Assembly: GCA_021779195.1 (NCBI GenBank) | Contig: JAJYBB010000016.1 | Span: 1 to 64,000 of the forward strand | Direction of reading: 5' to 3' | Length of the DNA stretch: 64,000 nt | Source: Bacteroidota bacterium | Lineage (GTDB): Bacteria > Bacteroidota > Bacteroidia > Bacteroidales > Paludibacteraceae | Shown here: piece after piece, positions 19,073 through 29,901 of the stretch | How the letters are laid out: each line of letters begins with the position of its first letter | How positions within the stretch are numbered: the stretch's first letter is position 1 | Notes under the pieces: generated by a model | What the model saw: the letters and a program-made list of their open reading frames with translations, nothing else | Told to the model about the DNA's origin: nothing | Database searches by the model: none | Position numbers and translations under genes: made by a program

Positions 19073-21313
19073 TTATTTAAATTTCGGCTTTATTCCTAAA
19101 TTATACATCACAAATGACCACATATCAGTTTGAACATCAATGAATTTGCTGATTGGTTTTCCGGCTCCGTGTCCAGCTTTAGAGTCAATACGGATCAATG
19201 TTGGATTTGTATCTCCATTATCGGCTTGTAAAGTGGCGACAAATTTATATGAATGTGCGGGGATCACTCGGTCGTCATGATCACCTGTCATGATTAAAGT
19301 GGCTGGATATTTAACGCCTTTGATTAAATTTTGCAAAGGCGAATATGATTTGAGGTATTTAAACATTTCCTTGCTGTCGTCGCTGGTACCGTAGTCGCTT
19401 GCCCATGACCATCCGATTGTGAATTTATGGTAACGTAACATATCGAGTACACCCACTTCCGGTACCGCCACTGCGTACAGATCTGGTCTTTGTGTCATGC
19501 ATGCACCAATGAGCAAACCTCCGTTTGAACCGCCATTGATCGCTAATTTTTTAGAATTGGTATATTTTTCACGAATTAAATATTCTGCTGCAGCTATAAA
19601 ATCATCGAAAACATTTTGTTTGAGCATTTTTGTGCCTGCTTTGTGCCATGCTTCACCATATTCACCACCTCCACGGATATTTGCCACTGCATAAATACCT
19701 CCGTTTTCAAGAAAGGGAATACGCCAAACACTAAATGATGGATTAATACTGATATTGAAACCTCCATAACCATAAAGCATAACCGGATTTTTACCGTTTT
19801 TAAGTAATCCTTTTTTATAGGTTAACCACAACGGTATTTTTGTCCCATCTTTACTGCGATAGAAAATTTGTTCACTCGTATATTCATTCGGATTAAATTT
19901 CAATTCGGGTCGCTTAAATACTTCAGAATGATTCTTTTCAGCATTAAAACGATAAATGGTGGGAGGGAAAGTATATGATGTGAAGCTGTAAAAGGCTTCA
20001 GTATCTTTTTTGTTGCCCGAAAATTCGCTTAATGTCCCTAACCCAGGTAGTGGTACTTCATACAGTTTGTTGCCTGTTAAATCGAATCCATACGCATGAT
20101 GACAGGCATCTTTCATATACTCGGTAATAATTTTACCTCCAATAATAGAAACATTTTCCAGTACATTTTCGTTTTCAGGAATAATCTCAACCCAATTTTT
20201 AAGTTCGGATTTTGCAGGATATACCATCATTAACCGTTGTTTTGGCGCTTTCCAGTTAGTTAAAACGTAAATTTTTCCATTCACATTATCGATTACGGAG
20301 AAATTATTTTTAAATCCAGGAGCAAAATCTTTAAATTTTGCATTTGGACTTCTAAGATCTTTCATTATCAACTGATTGCCGGTGGTAGTTTCGGTAATGG
20401 AAATAAATAAGAACTGTTCATCGTCGGTTACTGATGCATAACATTCTCGCAAAGGATGTAGACTGTCTTCATAAATCAATTTATCCTGCGCTTGGTTTTC
20501 ACCTAAGGTATGGAAATAAATTTTTTCGAACTCGTTTTTAACTGAATATTCTTTCCCTTTTTCGGGAGCATTGTAGGCACTGTAATAAAATCCATCTCCT
20601 TGCCAGGCAATATGGCTGGATTTTGACCATTGAATATGGTCTGATAATATTTTTTTTGAGTGCATATCCAACACGAAAATTTCATTCCAATCAGAACCGC
20701 TCCGGGAGATTGAATAACCCATATATTTACCATCATTTGAAAATGAAATATCGGTCAAAGCCACTGTACCATCAGTCGAAAAGGTATTGGGATCGAGTAA
20801 AATCTCGGGTTTGGCTGTAAGTTTTTTTAGACAATATAGAACACTTTGATTTTGAAGTCCATTATTTTTGAAATAAAAATACTGACCGTTTTTTTTAAAT
20901 GGAGTGCTATAACGGGCGTAATCAGTGATGGCAGTGAGTTTTTCTTTTAAATCTTTTCTGAAGGGAATTTTATTCAAATAATCGAAGGTAACTTTATTCT
21001 GAGCGATCACCCAAGCTGCTGTTGCTGCCGAAGTGTCGTTTTCGAGCCAACGATACGGATCATGCACATCTATTCCGAAGTAACGATCCACAACGTCGCG
21101 TACGGGTGTTTCGGGATAAATAATTTTTGAGGATTGACAAGCAGATAAAAACATGGTTGAGCAAATGATTATTCCGAATTGAAAATTAAATTTTCTGAAA
21201 TTATTTTTTCCTTTTGAAGTTTCGGGTTTGTCCAAACGGAACAAATGTTTAATATTTACCGATCCTAATGATTTCGATTCAGAAATGTTGATTTGATTGA
21301 AGGCTGATCTCAT
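19073..21313 (-). CDS. Prolyl oligopeptidase family serine peptidase (S9A), probable lipoprotein
   Basis: A 746-residue S9A peptidase expected to cleave short peptides after proline. The N-terminal beta-propeller covers about residues 70-470 and opens with the family motif DPYRWLEND. The alpha/beta-hydrolase domain carries the nucleophile in GGSNGG (about 594), the aspartate in DHDDRVIP (about 682) and the histidine in AGHGAGK (about 713). A lipobox-like LSAC occurs at about residues 57-60 after a hydrophobic stretch, suggesting a periplasmic or surface lipoprotein. The ~40 residues before this hydrophobic stretch are atypical for a signal peptide, so the true start may be a later TTG near residue 26. 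It converges with dnaA. Confidence 0.9.
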   Translation of the reverse strand: MRSAFNQINISESKSLGSVNIKHLFRLDKPETSKGKNNFRKFNFQFGIIICSTMFLSACQSSKIIYPETPVRDVVDRYFGIDVHDPYRWLENDTSAATAAWVIAQNKVTFDYLNKIPFRKDLKEKLTAITDYARYSTPFKKNGQYFYFKNNGLQNQSVLYCLKKLTAKPEILLDPNTFSTDGTVALTDISFSNDGKYMGYSISRSGSDWNEIFVLDMHSKKILSDHIQWSKSSHIAWQGDGFYYSAYNAPEKGKEYSVKNEFEKIYFHTLGENQAQDKLIYEDSLHPLRECYASVTDDEQFLFISITETTTGNQLIMKDLRSPNAKFKDFAPGFKNNFSVIDNVNGKIYVLTNWKAPKQRLMMVYPAKSELKNWVEIIPENENVLENVSIIGGKIITEYMKDACHHAYGFDLTGNKLYEVPLPGLGTLSEFSGNKKDTEAFYSFTSYTFPPTIYRFNAEKNHSEVFKRPELKFNPNEYTSEQIFYRSKDGTKIPLWLTYKKGLLKNGKNPVMLYGYGGFNISINPSFSVWRIPFLENGGIYAVANIRGGGEYGEAWHKAGTKMLKQNVFDDFIAAAEYLIREKYTNSKKLAINGGSNGGLLIGACMTQRPDLYAVAVPEVGVLDMLRYHKFTIGWSWASDYGTSDDSKEMFKYLKSYSPLQNLIKGVKYPATLIMTGDHDDRVIPAHSYKFVATLQADNGDTNPTLIRIDSKAGHGAGKPISKFIDVQTDMWSFVMYNLGIKPKFK

Positions 21314-21379
21314 AATCGATTTTTTTTAAAATTGCTTGTTTCATAATATTAAAAAGTGTTTTAGATCATTTTTTTATAA

Positions 21380-22822
21380 TTAAAGAGATTTGTCATCAAG
21401 TATTGATTGTCTGTTTGAAAATTTAGCAATATTCAATTCATTAGCTATTTGAAACATGTAATTTCGAGCTTCTTCATATTCATTTGCAATAATACCGTCC
21501 AAAATAGCATCTTTTATTCTCGATTTTATTTCACCCACGATGGATGAAGCCGGCAATTGAAACGTTTTCATGATTTCTTCTCCACCAATTGGAGGTTGAA
21601 AATTTCGCAATTTATCTTTTTCTTCAATTTCTTTTAATTTTTGTCTAACTAACAGAAAATTTGATTTATAACGTTGAACTTTATCCGGATTTTTGGAAGT
21701 TATATCTGCTTCGCATAATTTCATTAAATCATCAATATCTTCACCCGAATCAAAAAGTAAACGACGTATGGCTGAATCGGTTACTTCATCTTCACTTAAC
21801 ACAATGGGGCGCATGTGCAATGTAACTAATTTTTGAACGTATTTCATTTTTTCATTCATAGGCAACTTCATTCGATGAAAAATTTCGGGTATCATTTTTT
21901 CACCTACGTAATTGTGGTTATGGAATGTCCATCCTAATCGTGGATCAAAGCGTTTGGTTCGTGGTTTACCGATATCGTGAAGCAACGCAGCCCAGCGCAA
22001 CCACAAGTTGTCGGTGAGTTCGCATAAATTGTCGAGCACCATCAATGTGTGGTAAAAATTATCTTTATGTCCAATGCCATCTTTGGTTTCAGCACCTTTG
22101 AGGGCCAATAATTCTGGAAAAATCAGTTCGAGCAGTCCTGTTTTTTCCAATAAAATAAAACCAACGGATGGTTTTGAAGACAATATGACTTTATTTAACT
22201 CATCAGCAATTCTTTCTTTCGAAATAATATTTATGCGTTCTTTATTTCTGATGATTGCATCGAAGGTGTTGGTTTCTATGTAAAATCTTAATTGAGAGGC
22301 GAATCGAATGCCTCGTAACATTCGTAATGGATCGTCAGAAAAAGTAATATCAGGATTTAATGGAGTACGGATAACAAAGTTTTTTAAATCAGTTAACCCG
22401 TCGAACGGATCTTTTAGCTTGCCTAAACAATTGCTGTTTAGACATATAGCCATTGCATTAATAGTAAAATCGCGTCGATTCAAATCATCTTCAAGTGTGC
22501 CATCTTCCACAATGGGTTTTCTCGAGTCATGCTGATAGGATTCCTTTCTGGCTCCTACAAATTCAATATCAATATTGCGATATTTAATTTGTGCAGTTCC
22601 AAATTTTTTGAAAACAGTTAATTTTCCGTGATTTTTGATCCTCTGATTTACATTTTCAGCTAAATTAATTCCACTCCCAACGACCATTATATCTATGTCT
22701 TTCGAAGGTCGTTTTAGAAAAATATCACGTACATAACCACCTATCACGTAACATTCTAAATTTTGTTCGTCGGCAACCTGTGTGATAAGTTGAAAAATCT
22801 TATGTTTTAAAAATTCTTTCAT
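21380..22822 (-). CDS. cca: CCA tRNA nucleotidyltransferase / poly(A) polymerase family with HD domain
   Basis: A 480-residue class II tRNA nucleotidyltransferase adding or repairing 3' CCA. This role is needed because the tRNA-Leu in this window lacks an encoded CCA. The head domain has GGYVRDIFL (about residues 28-36) and the catalytic DIDIMVV (about 42-48). [10 protein letters not shown] (about 116-125) is the next motif. An RNA-binding segment and an HD phosphohydrolase-like domain follow ([10 protein letters not shown] near 250 and LLHDIGKP near 283). The HD extension is usual in Bacteroidota. It lies 74 bases after hisF on the same strand. Confidence 0.9.
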   Translation of the reverse strand: MKEFLKHKIFQLITQVADEQNLECYVIGGYVRDIFLKRPSKDIDIMVVGSGINLAENVNQRIKNHGKLTVFKKFGTAQIKYRNIDIEFVGARKESYQHDSRKPIVEDGTLEDDLNRRDFTINAMAICLNSNCLGKLKDPFDGLTDLKNFVIRTPLNPDITFSDDPLRMLRGIRFASQLRFYIETNTFDAIIRNKERINIISKERIADELNKVILSSKPSVGFILLEKTGLLELIFPELLALKGAETKDGIGHKDNFYHTLMVLDNLCELTDNLWLRWAALLHDIGKPRTKRFDPRLGWTFHNHNYVGEKMIPEIFHRMKLPMNEKMKYVQKLVTLHMRPIVLSEDEVTDSAIRRLLFDSGEDIDDLMKLCEADITSKNPDKVQRYKSNFLLVRQKLKEIEEKDKLRNFQPPIGGEEIMKTFQLPASSIVGEIKSRIKDAILDGIIANEYEEARNYMFQIANELNIAKFSNRQSILDDKSL

Positions 22823-22896
22823 TTGCGTGCAATTACTCTCATAAAATCTCGAAAGAGAAAAATAATTTAATTCTCTTAATCATATAATACCGATAA

Positions 22897-23652
22897 TCAG
22901 ATTCTTACTTCAATATTGTGTTCTTTTAAAAATAACTTCAATTCCTGAATCCCGATTTCTTTATAATGAAAAATACTTGCAGCTAAAGCCGCATCTGCTT
23001 TACCATTTTCAAAGACATCTACAAAATGCTGCATATTTCCTGCACCACCACTGGCAATAACCGGTACATGAACTGCTGCAGACACAGTCCGCGTAATATC
23101 CAATGCAAATCCATCTTTGGTTCCGTCATGATTCATAGAAGTTAATAAAATTTCACCTGCTCCAAGTTCTACTGCATGTTTTGCCCAATCCAGTGTTTTT
23201 AATTCTGTAGGAATTCTACCTCCATTCAGATATACATACCAATCTCCATTAGAAAATTTAGTGTCGATCGCTAATACAACGCATTGACTTCCAAACTCTT
23301 TTGCTAAATCAATGATTAATTGCGGATTTCGAACTGCCGAAGTGTTAACTGAAATTTTATCGGCACCAGCAGCTAATAATACTGATACATCTTCGATGGT
23401 AGAAATACCTCCACCTACAGTAAAGGGAATATTGATATGTTTGGCAATGCGAGTAACCAATTCAGAAAGGGTTTTGCGCTTTTCATTCGTTGCTGTGATA
23501 TCTAAAAAAACCAATTCATCAGCTCCCATTTGGGCGTATAATGCTCCCAATTCTACCGGATCACCTACATCGGTGATATTCAAAAAATTAATTCCTTTTA
23601 CAGTTTTGCCATCTTTGATGTCGAGGCATGGAATAATACGTTTCGCTAGCAT
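22897..23652 (-). CDS. hisF: Imidazole glycerol phosphate synthase cyclase subunit HisF
   Basis: HisF, with glutaminase HisH, makes imidazole glycerol phosphate and AICAR in histidine biosynthesis. The 251-residue TIM barrel is full length. The catalytic aspartates are in IPCLDIKDG (residue 11) and VVLAIDTK (about 130), and the phosphate loops VGGGIST and ASGGAG are intact. No other his gene is visible in the window. The gene sits between mtaB and cca on the same strand, so it is detached from any his operon. Confidence 0.93.
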   Translation of the reverse strand: MLAKRIIPCLDIKDGKTVKGINFLNITDVGDPVELGALYAQMGADELVFLDITATNEKRKTLSELVTRIAKHINIPFTVGGGISTIEDVSVLLAAGADKISVNTSAVRNPQLIIDLAKEFGSQCVVLAIDTKFSNGDWYVYLNGGRIPTELKTLDWAKHAVELGAGEILLTSMNHDGTKDGFALDITRTVSAAVHVPVIASGGAGNMQHFVDVFENGKADAALAASIFHYKEIGIQELKLFLKEHNIEVRI

Positions 23653-23716
23653 AATTTATTGGTATTCAATTGATATATATTGCTGACTGAAATTAGATGA
23701 TAAATAAATTCAAATT

Positions 23717-25030
23717 TTATTGTTTAATTGTCAATGCGGAATGATCAACATTCCATTTGGATAAGTGAATTGTCTCCAAAGAATTAACTGATTTTTTGTC
23801 GAAAAGTTTTTCTATATGAATATAGTTTCGAGTAAAACCGGTCATATTTTCCCCCTTTCGTTTGGATTCCCAAAGAACGACTTGCTCTTTTCCGATCTGA
23901 CTTTCGTAAAATGCTTCAAGTTTTTTATCAGACAGCTTATGCAATATATCACTACGTCTTTTTCGTTCTGTTAAGTTAACAGAATAATTGATCTCTAACA
24001 TCTTTGTACCTGCCCGCTCTGAATAGGTAAATACGTGAAGTTGGGAGATATTTAGAGATTCAATAAACTGAACCGATTGTTCAAACAGTTCATTTGTTTC
24101 TCCCCTGACTCCGACAATCATATCAACCCCGATAAAGGCATCAGGCATTAATTTATTAATTCTTTCAACTTTTTGTGTAAAGAGCTCGCGATTATATTTG
24201 CGGCGCATTAATTGAAGCACTTCGTTTGTGCCTGATTGCAATGGAATATGAAAATGAGGCATAATATGATGGCTATTTGCCACATAATCAATTATTTCAT
24301 CAGTGAGTAAATTAGGTTCAATTGATGAAATACGGAATCGAACTTCACGATTGATGGTATCGAGTGCTCGAAGTAAATCAAAAAATGATTCATTGCTGCC
24401 GGAGCCAAAATCACCGATATTAACGCCTGTAAGTACAATTTCTTTAGCGCCCTGTTCAATTGCCTCTTCGGCAATTTTCACAGTTTGGGCAACCGTGGCA
24501 CTCCGGCTACGTCCCCTGGCAAAAGGAATGGTGCAATAGGTACAATAATAATCGCAACCATCTTGAACTTTAAGAAAATGTCGGGTTCGGTCATCACGCG
24601 AACAGGTGGGTTGAAAAACTTTGACTTGATTAATTTTAGTGGTATGAATTTCAGCAGTTTTCAATTTTTCGTGCTGAGATATAAACAGAGGCAAATCAAA
24701 TTTTTCATTTGCACCCAACACTATGTCAACACCTTTAATTTGAGCTATTTCATTCGGTTTCAATTGAGCATAACAACCTGTAACCACCATTAGGGCATTG
24801 GGATATTCGCGTACAAGTCGATGAATGGCTTGGCGTCCTTTCCGATCGGCAGTGTCGGTTACAGAGCAGGTATTCACAATGCAAACATCAGCTTGTTCGC
24901 CTGGACGAACTTTTGTAAATCCGTTGTTGATAAGTTGTTGTGCAATAGCCGAAGTTTCAGCAAAGTTAAGTTTGCAACCCAATGTATGAAAAACAACTTT
25001 TTTATTTTGAAATTGAGTATAATCGATCAT
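23717..25030 (-). CDS. mtaB: tRNA (N6-threonylcarbamoyladenosine(37)-C2)-methylthiotransferase MtaB
   Basis: A radical-SAM enzyme that converts t6A37 to ms2t6A37 in tRNAs decoding ANN codons. The 437 residues show the N-terminal UPF0004 cluster-binding domain (LGCKLNFAET at about 17-26, NTCSVTD at about 53-59 and GCYAQ near 87) and the radical-SAM motif CDYYCTYCTIP (about 154-164), then RGRSRS. The C-terminal TRAM-like part is present. The N-terminal wording and length fit MtaB better than MiaB or RimO. A -7 box TAACTTTG lies at 25065-25058 on the minus strand. hisF follows after 64 bases. Confidence 0.92.
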   Translation of the reverse strand: MIDYTQFQNKKVVFHTLGCKLNFAETSAIAQQLINNGFTKVRPGEQADVCIVNTCSVTDTADRKGRQAIHRLVREYPNALMVVTGCYAQLKPNEIAQIKGVDIVLGANEKFDLPLFISQHEKLKTAEIHTTKINQVKVFQPTCSRDDRTRHFLKVQDGCDYYCTYCTIPFARGRSRSATVAQTVKIAEEAIEQGAKEIVLTGVNIGDFGSGSNESFFDLLRALDTINREVRFRISSIEPNLLTDEIIDYVANSHHIMPHFHIPLQSGTNEVLQLMRRKYNRELFTQKVERINKLMPDAFIGVDMIVGVRGETNELFEQSVQFIESLNISQLHVFTYSERAGTKMLEINYSVNLTERKRRSDILHKLSDKKLEAFYESQIGKEQVVLWESKRKGENMTGFTRNYIHIEKLFDKKSVNSLETIHLSKWNVDHSALTIKQ

Positions 25031-25486
25031 TGAATCCTATATGTGAAAATAGGTGTGCAAAGTTACGAAAAAATGTCGATAGAGGCTTCATTTCATTATA
25101 CATACTGATATTGAATCAGAATTGTTTTTTTATTTTGCCGCTTTCCTTTTAATAATAAATGATTGTCAGCGATCTAAATAGTCGGAGTTTCAGCATTATT
25201 ATTAACTTTGCTCAATCGGTTTCCGTAAGTTGTTAAACCGTGTAGTACTCATGATATTCATTGTATTTCGCTGGTAATGGAGTATATTGTGCTTTTAGCG
25301 ATCACACTTTTGTTAATTCATTGCATTTTATAGCATGATAATCTGTTAATTTAGTTGAATGTTTTGTTGCTAATCCCAATATTTTTAAGGTTATCAAGTT
25401 TTGAAATTGATAACCGATACAGTTAATTGATAATCAGATCAATATACTATTTAACTTCAGATTTTAACTTTCAAATAATCTATATG
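25031..25486. other. Intergenic region between mtaB and rsmE
   Basis: No protein gene is supported in these 456 bases. The mtaB promoter occupies the left end. On the plus strand, TAACTTTG at 25203-25210 resembles a -7 element and is followed by a short hairpin, CGGTTT (25217-25222) with AAACCG (25235-25240). A perfect 9-bp inverted repeat (GGTTATCAA 25389-25397, TTGATAACC 25407-25415) lies about 70 bases past the rsmE stop. A small RNA or an rsmE terminator is possible but unproven. Confidence 0.35.
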
Positions 25487-26224
25487 TTATGCATTTATAT
25501 ATGCTGCTGTGCAACAAGCTACGACACCGGCTGTTTCGGTTCGCAACCGGCTTTCGCCCAGCGAAACAGGTATATATCCGGTATGAAATGCATGCTCTAC
25601 TTCATCAATGCTGAAGTCGCCTTCTGGTCCAATCATTATCAATCCGCTATTTGCTTTGGGTAAAGCATTTTGAAGTAATTGTTTTTTATAATTAATATTC
25701 TTTAAGACATTTGCCGAAAAAGTCGAATCATCATAGCAATGAGCTATAAATTTTGCATTTTCATGATATTCTTTTAAAAAATTATCATAACTGCAAATTG
25801 GATTAATTCGCGGGAATAATGATTTTTTTGATTGTTTTGCTGCTGAAATCATCACCCGTTCCAATCGTTCCGGTTTAATTACTTTTCGTTCGGAATTACA
25901 GCAAATGATGGGTGTGATTTCGTCGATTCCAATTTCAGTAGCTTTTTCGATAAACCATTCCAATCGTTCGATATTTTTTGTGGGGGCAATGGCAATGTGG
26001 AGTTTATAATTTTTTTGATTGGGAATCAAAATTGATTCGATGATTTTAAATGTGCAGTTTCGGGGATGGGCAAGTGTAATTCGAGCTCTAAAATAACCAC
26101 CATAGCCATCGACTAATTCTATTTCGTCACCGCTTTGCAAACGGAGTACTTTTATGGCATGAATTGATTCTTCTTCCGGAAGAATATTGGTTTTGGCGAG
26201 ATTTGGAGCGAAGAATAAAGCCAT
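25487..26224 (-). CDS. rsmE: 16S rRNA (uracil(1498)-N(3))-methyltransferase RsmE
   Basis: RsmE methylates N3 of U1498 in 16S rRNA using SAM. The 245-residue protein has the PUA-like N-terminal domain (about 1-70, HAIKVLRLQSGDEIELVDG) and a SPOUT-knot domain. Its SAM-binding knot is visible as MIGPEGDFS (about 196-204) and LGESRLRTETAGV (about 222-234). It is the last gene of an apparent ffh-folD-rsmE transcription unit, 60 bases after folD. Confidence 0.94.
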   Translation of the reverse strand: MALFFAPNLAKTNILPEEESIHAIKVLRLQSGDEIELVDGYGGYFRARITLAHPRNCTFKIIESILIPNQKNYKLHIAIAPTKNIERLEWFIEKATEIGIDEITPIICCNSERKVIKPERLERVMISAAKQSKKSLFPRINPICSYDNFLKEYHENAKFIAHCYDDSTFSANVLKNINYKKQLLQNALPKANSGLIMIGPEGDFSIDEVEHAFHTGYIPVSLGESRLRTETAGVVACCTAAYINA

Positions 26225-26284
26225 TTTTTTCGATTTATAATTTATTATTTATACATCTATCGTAAATGAATAAATTGTAAATGC

Positions 26285-27166
26285 TTAGTAAATTTCCTTT
26301 TTGGCAGCCAAAAGTGTGTTTTTTAATAAAGAAACAATTGTCATTGGACCTACACCACCCGGAACCGGAGTTATGAATGAGCATTTTGGTGCAACCTCAT
26401 CGAATTTAACATCTCCACTCAGGCGAAAACCACTTTTTGTTTTTTCAGAAGGAACACGGGTGGTTCCCACATCGATGACCGATGCACCTTCTTTTACCAT
26501 GTCGGCTGAAAGAAACCCCGGCTGACCAAGAGCTGCAATAATAATATCGGCTTGAAGGCAAATTTCTTTTAAATTTTTAGTTCGACTATGACAAACAGTT
26601 ACCGTGGCATCGCCTGGATAACCTTTTTGCATCATAAGTGATGCAATGGGTTTACCAACGATGTTGCTGCGTCCGATAACCACGCAATTTTTACCTGAAG
26701 TTGGAATATTATAGCGTTTAATTAATTCTAAAATTCCATAAGGTGTTGCAGAAACATAGCATGGTAATCCTATGGACATGCGACCAACATTTACGGGATG
26801 AAATCCATCGACATCTTTATGATAATCAATAGATTCAATTACTTTTTGTTCGGAAATATGTTTTGGTAAAGGCAGTTGAACAATAAAACCATCTAATTCA
26901 TTATCTCGATTTAATTCATTTATTTTAGAAAGTAATTCCGCTTCCGTAACATTTGCTTCAAATGCAATTTTTGTAGATTTAAATCCTACTTGTTCACACG
27001 ATTTTACTTTGTGTGCAACGTAAGTTTCGCTCCCTCCATCGTGTCCTACAATAATTACGGCTAAGTGAGGAGGACGTTTACCTGCGTCGACCATAAGTTT
27101 CACTTCTTCTGCAATTTCAAGTTTTACTTGTTCTGAAATTGCTTTGCCATCAATTAGTTGATACAT
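26285..27166 (-). CDS. folD: Bifunctional methylenetetrahydrofolate dehydrogenase / methenyltetrahydrofolate cyclohydrolase
   Basis: FolD interconverts 5,10-methylene-, methenyl- and 10-formyl-THF with NADP. The 293 residues are standard. Motifs are the catalytic [13 protein letters not shown] (about 49-61, with the active lysine), QLPLPKHI (about 100-107), [16 protein letters not shown] (about 165-173) and [11 protein letters not shown] (about 267-277). It lies 52 bases after ffh and 60 bases before rsmE on the minus strand. Confidence 0.95.
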   Translation of the reverse strand: MYQLIDGKAISEQVKLEIAEEVKLMVDAGKRPPHLAVIIVGHDGGSETYVAHKVKSCEQVGFKSTKIAFEANVTEAELLSKINELNRDNELDGFIVQLPLPKHISEQKVIESIDYHKDVDGFHPVNVGRMSIGLPCYVSATPYGILELIKRYNIPTSGKNCVVIGRSNIVGKPIASLMMQKGYPGDATVTVCHSRTKNLKEICLQADIIIAALGQPGFLSADMVKEGASVIDVGTTRVPSEKTKSGFRLSGDVKFDEVAPKCSFITPVPGGVGPMTIVSLLKNTLLAAKKEIY

Positions 27167-27218
27167 ATTTGTATGGTTTAATGATAAATTATTATGATTG
27201 CTGAATAGTGTTAAATGA

Positions 27219-28535
27219 TTAATGTTTGCCCATTTTCAACTTGCCATTTTGCATGGTAGCCATTCGCATTAGTTTACTAGTCTGTTCGAATTGTTTCAAT
27301 AATCTATTTACATCAACGATTGAAGTTCCGCTTCCATTTGCAATACGTTGTTTTCGGCTTCCGTTCAGCAAAGAAGGGTTAGCTCTTTCTTTGGCTGTCA
27401 TTGAATGAATTATAGCTTCAATTCCTTTAAAAGCATTGTCGTCAATATCCACATCTTTTAATGCCTTGCCCATTCCTGGAATCATTGCTGCCAAATCTTT
27501 AATATTACCCATTTTTTTTATTTGGGCTATCTGTGATAAGAAATCATCGAAATCAAATTGATTTTTGGCAATTTTCTTTTGTAATCTACGGGCTTCTGCT
27601 TCATTATATTGTTCCTGAGCACGTTCTACCAACGACACAATATCGCCCATTCCTAAAATTCGGTCGGCCATTCGTTCGGGATAAAATACGTCAAGCGCAT
27701 CCATTTTTTCTCCTGTTCCAACAAATTTGATTGGTTTATTGACAACTGATCGAATTGATAAAGCTGCACCGCCTCTGGTATCACCATCTAATTTTGTTAA
27801 TACAACTCCATCGAAATTTAATCGTTCATTAAATTCTTTGGCTGTATTTACGGCATCCTGACCAGTCATTGCATCCACCACAAATAAAATTTCCTGGGGT
27901 TGAATGGCTTTCTTGATGGCTGCAATTTCATTCATCATCATTTCATCTACCGCTAACCGCCCTGCGGTATCAACAATAACTATATCATTGCCGTGTTGTT
28001 TGGCAAATTTAATAGCTGCCTCGGCAATTGACACCGGGTTTTTATTTTCCAGGTCGAAGAATACCGGAATTCCAAGCTGTTCGCCTAAAATTTTTAATTG
28101 TTCGATGGCAGCTGGACGATAAACATCACAGGCAACCAATAAAGGTATTTTATTTCGTTTAGTTTTTAGCAGATTTGCTAATTTTCCTGAAAATGTAGTT
28201 TTACCAGATCCTTGTAATCCCGACATTAAAATTACGGACGGATTGCCTTTTAAGTTTACGTCTACACTTTGTCCTCCCATTAAATCAGCCAATTGATCGT
28301 GAACAATTTTCACCATCAATTGGTTAGGTTTTAAAGAAGTAAGTACATTTTGTCCAATAGCTATTTCTTTGACAGTATCGGTAAATGTTTTAGCAATTTT
28401 ATAATTAACATCGGCATCTAAAAGTGCTTTTCGTACATCTTTAAGTGTCTCGGCAACGTTAATTTCAGTAATTTTTCCTTCTCCTTTAAGAATTTTAAAT
28501 GAGCGGTCTAATCTTTCACTAAGTGATTCAAACAT
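27219..28535 (-). CDS. ffh: Signal recognition particle protein Ffh
   Basis: Ffh binds 4.5S RNA and signal sequences and docks nascent chains to FtsY. The 438-residue protein has the N domain (about 1-90), the SRP GTPase G domain with GLQGSGKTT (about 106-114), DTAGR (about 190-194) and [10 protein letters not shown] (about 247-256), and the Met-rich M domain (about 300-438, including IPGMGKAL). It is the first gene of the ffh-folD-rsmE unit and diverges from recA. No SRP RNA gene was recognised nearby. Confidence 0.96.
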   Translation of the reverse strand: MFESLSERLDRSFKILKGEGKITEINVAETLKDVRKALLDADVNYKIAKTFTDTVKEIAIGQNVLTSLKPNQLMVKIVHDQLADLMGGQSVDVNLKGNPSVILMSGLQGSGKTTFSGKLANLLKTKRNKIPLLVACDVYRPAAIEQLKILGEQLGIPVFFDLENKNPVSIAEAAIKFAKQHGNDIVIVDTAGRLAVDEMMMNEIAAIKKAIQPQEILFVVDAMTGQDAVNTAKEFNERLNFDGVVLTKLDGDTRGGAALSIRSVVNKPIKFVGTGEKMDALDVFYPERMADRILGMGDIVSLVERAQEQYNEAEARRLQKKIAKNQFDFDDFLSQIAQIKKMGNIKDLAAMIPGMGKALKDVDIDDNAFKGIEAIIHSMTAKERANPSLLNGSRKQRIANGSGTSIVDVNRLLKQFEQTSKLMRMATMQNGKLKMGKH

Positions 28536-28613
28536 AAATCATTAATTAATAATTGATAATTCACAATGCCTAATTGATTTTTTCAATTACGAATTGTGAT
28601 AATTTTGCGAGCA

Positions 28614-28644
28614 CAAAGGTACAAAATTCGCTGCTATTTTCAAA
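28614..28644 (-). promoter_or_regulatory. Promoter of ffh-folD-rsmE
   Basis: On the minus strand TTTG (28644-28641), a 19-base spacer and TACCTTTG (28621-28614) match the Bacteroidota consensus. Transcription would start about 75 bases before the ffh ATG. Confidence 0.75.
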
Positions 28645-28705
28645 CTTACCGTTTTGCATATGACTTCTTTTTCGTGATACATCAAAAAAAAGAATCATTC
28701 ATTAT

Positions 28706-28737
28706 TTTGTTTAACCCTTAAATAATTCTTATATTTG
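28706..28737 (+). promoter_or_regulatory. Promoter of recA
   Basis: TTTG (28706-28709), 20 bases, then TATATTTG (28730-28737) match the Bacteroidota -33/-7 consensus. The recA ATG is 50 bases downstream. No LexA-type palindrome was recognised in this interval. Confidence 0.8.
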
Positions 28738-28787
28738 TAACTCAATTCATGCTGCATTTTTATTTATCAACATAACAACACATCAAC

Positions 28788-29807
28788 ATGGCAAAATCAA
28801 CAGAAGAATTAAAAACACCAACCTCAGAAAAACTGAAAGCGTTGCAGTTAGCAATGGATAAAATTGAAAAAGATCACGGCAAAGGTACCATTATGCGGAT
28901 GGGCGATAGTAAGGTGGAAGAAGTTGCATTTATCTCAACAGGGTCAATCGGGCTTAACATTGCAATGGGAGTAGGCGGTTACCCACGTGGAAGGGTTATT
29001 GAAATTTTTGGTCCTGAATCGTCCGGAAAAACAACGTTGGCTATTCATGCTATTGCTGAAGCTCAAAAAGCCGGTGGAATAGCCGCATTTATTGATGCTG
29101 AGCATGCTTTTGACCGATTTTATGCCGAAAAATTAGGTGTTAATATCAATGAACTACTTATTTCTCAACCCGATAATGGCGAACAGGCGTTGGAAGTTGC
29201 CGATCAATTAATTCGTTCGTCAGCTGTAGACATCGTTGTAATTGACTCTGTGGCTGCATTAACGCCAAAATCGGAATTGGAAGGTGATATGGGTGATTCT
29301 AAAATGGGCTTGCAAGCCCGACTTATGTCTCAAGCGTTGCGCAAACTTACGGCTAACATCAACAAAACCAATACAACTTGTATTTTTATCAATCAGTTGC
29401 GTGATAAAATTGGTGTCATGTTTGGAAATCCAGAAACAACCACTGGCGGTAATGCACTTAAATTTTATGCTTCCATCAGACTTGACATTCGTCGCATTGG
29501 ACAACTTAAAGATGGAGAAGAAGCTATTGGTAATCAGACGCGTGTAAAAGTAGTTAAAAACAAGGTCGCACCGCCTTTCCGCAAAGCTGAATTTGATATT
29601 ATGTATGGCGAAGGAATTTCTAAAACCGGTGAAATTATCGATTTAGGAGTAGAATTCGGTATTATCAAGAAAAGCGGTTCGTGGTTTAGTTATGGTGATA
29701 CCAAGTTGGCACAAGGACGCGATGCTTCAAAACAATTAATTAAAGATAATCCCGAATTAGCAGCTGAACTTGAAGCTAAAATAGTGGAAGCTATTCAAAA
29801 TAAGTAG
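28788..29807 (+). CDS. recA: Recombinase RecA
   Basis: RecA forms nucleoprotein filaments for homologous recombination and SOS signalling. The 339-residue length is normal. Walker A is GPESSGKTT (about 75-83). [20 protein letters not shown] (about 149-168) is the Walker B region plus L1, and [19 protein letters not shown] (about 203-221) is the L2 DNA-binding loop. [11 protein letters not shown] (about 252-262) is also conserved. It is transcribed alone from a strong promoter and ends at a clear hairpin. Confidence 0.97.
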   Translation: MAKSTEELKTPTSEKLKALQLAMDKIEKDHGKGTIMRMGDSKVEEVAFISTGSIGLNIAMGVGGYPRGRVIEIFGPESSGKTTLAIHAIAEAQKAGGIAAFIDAEHAFDRFYAEKLGVNINELLISQPDNGEQALEVADQLIRSSAVDIVVIDSVAALTPKSELEGDMGDSKMGLQARLMSQALRKLTANINKTNTTCIFINQLRDKIGVMFGNPETTTGGNALKFYASIRLDIRRIGQLKDGEEAIGNQTRVKVVKNKVAPPFRKAEFDIMYGEGISKTGEIIDLGVEFGIIKKSGSWFSYGDTKLAQGRDASKQLIKDNPELAAELEAKIVEAIQNK

Positions 29808-29850
29808 TAATTCAATTGGTTGATATTTAATATAATAGATTTAATTTGAA

Positions 29851-29881
29851 AGCGGGAATGTGATTAATTCACATTCCCGCT
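29851..29881. terminator. Terminator after recA
   Basis: Perfect 13-bp arms AGCGGGAATGTGA (29851-29863) and TCACATTCCCGCT (29869-29881) enclose a TTAAT loop. It lies between recA and the convergent T9SS substrate gene and may serve both, although the T tracts are weak. Confidence 0.75.
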
Positions 29882-29901
29882 GTTGGTTTTAATGCTGGAG
29901 T

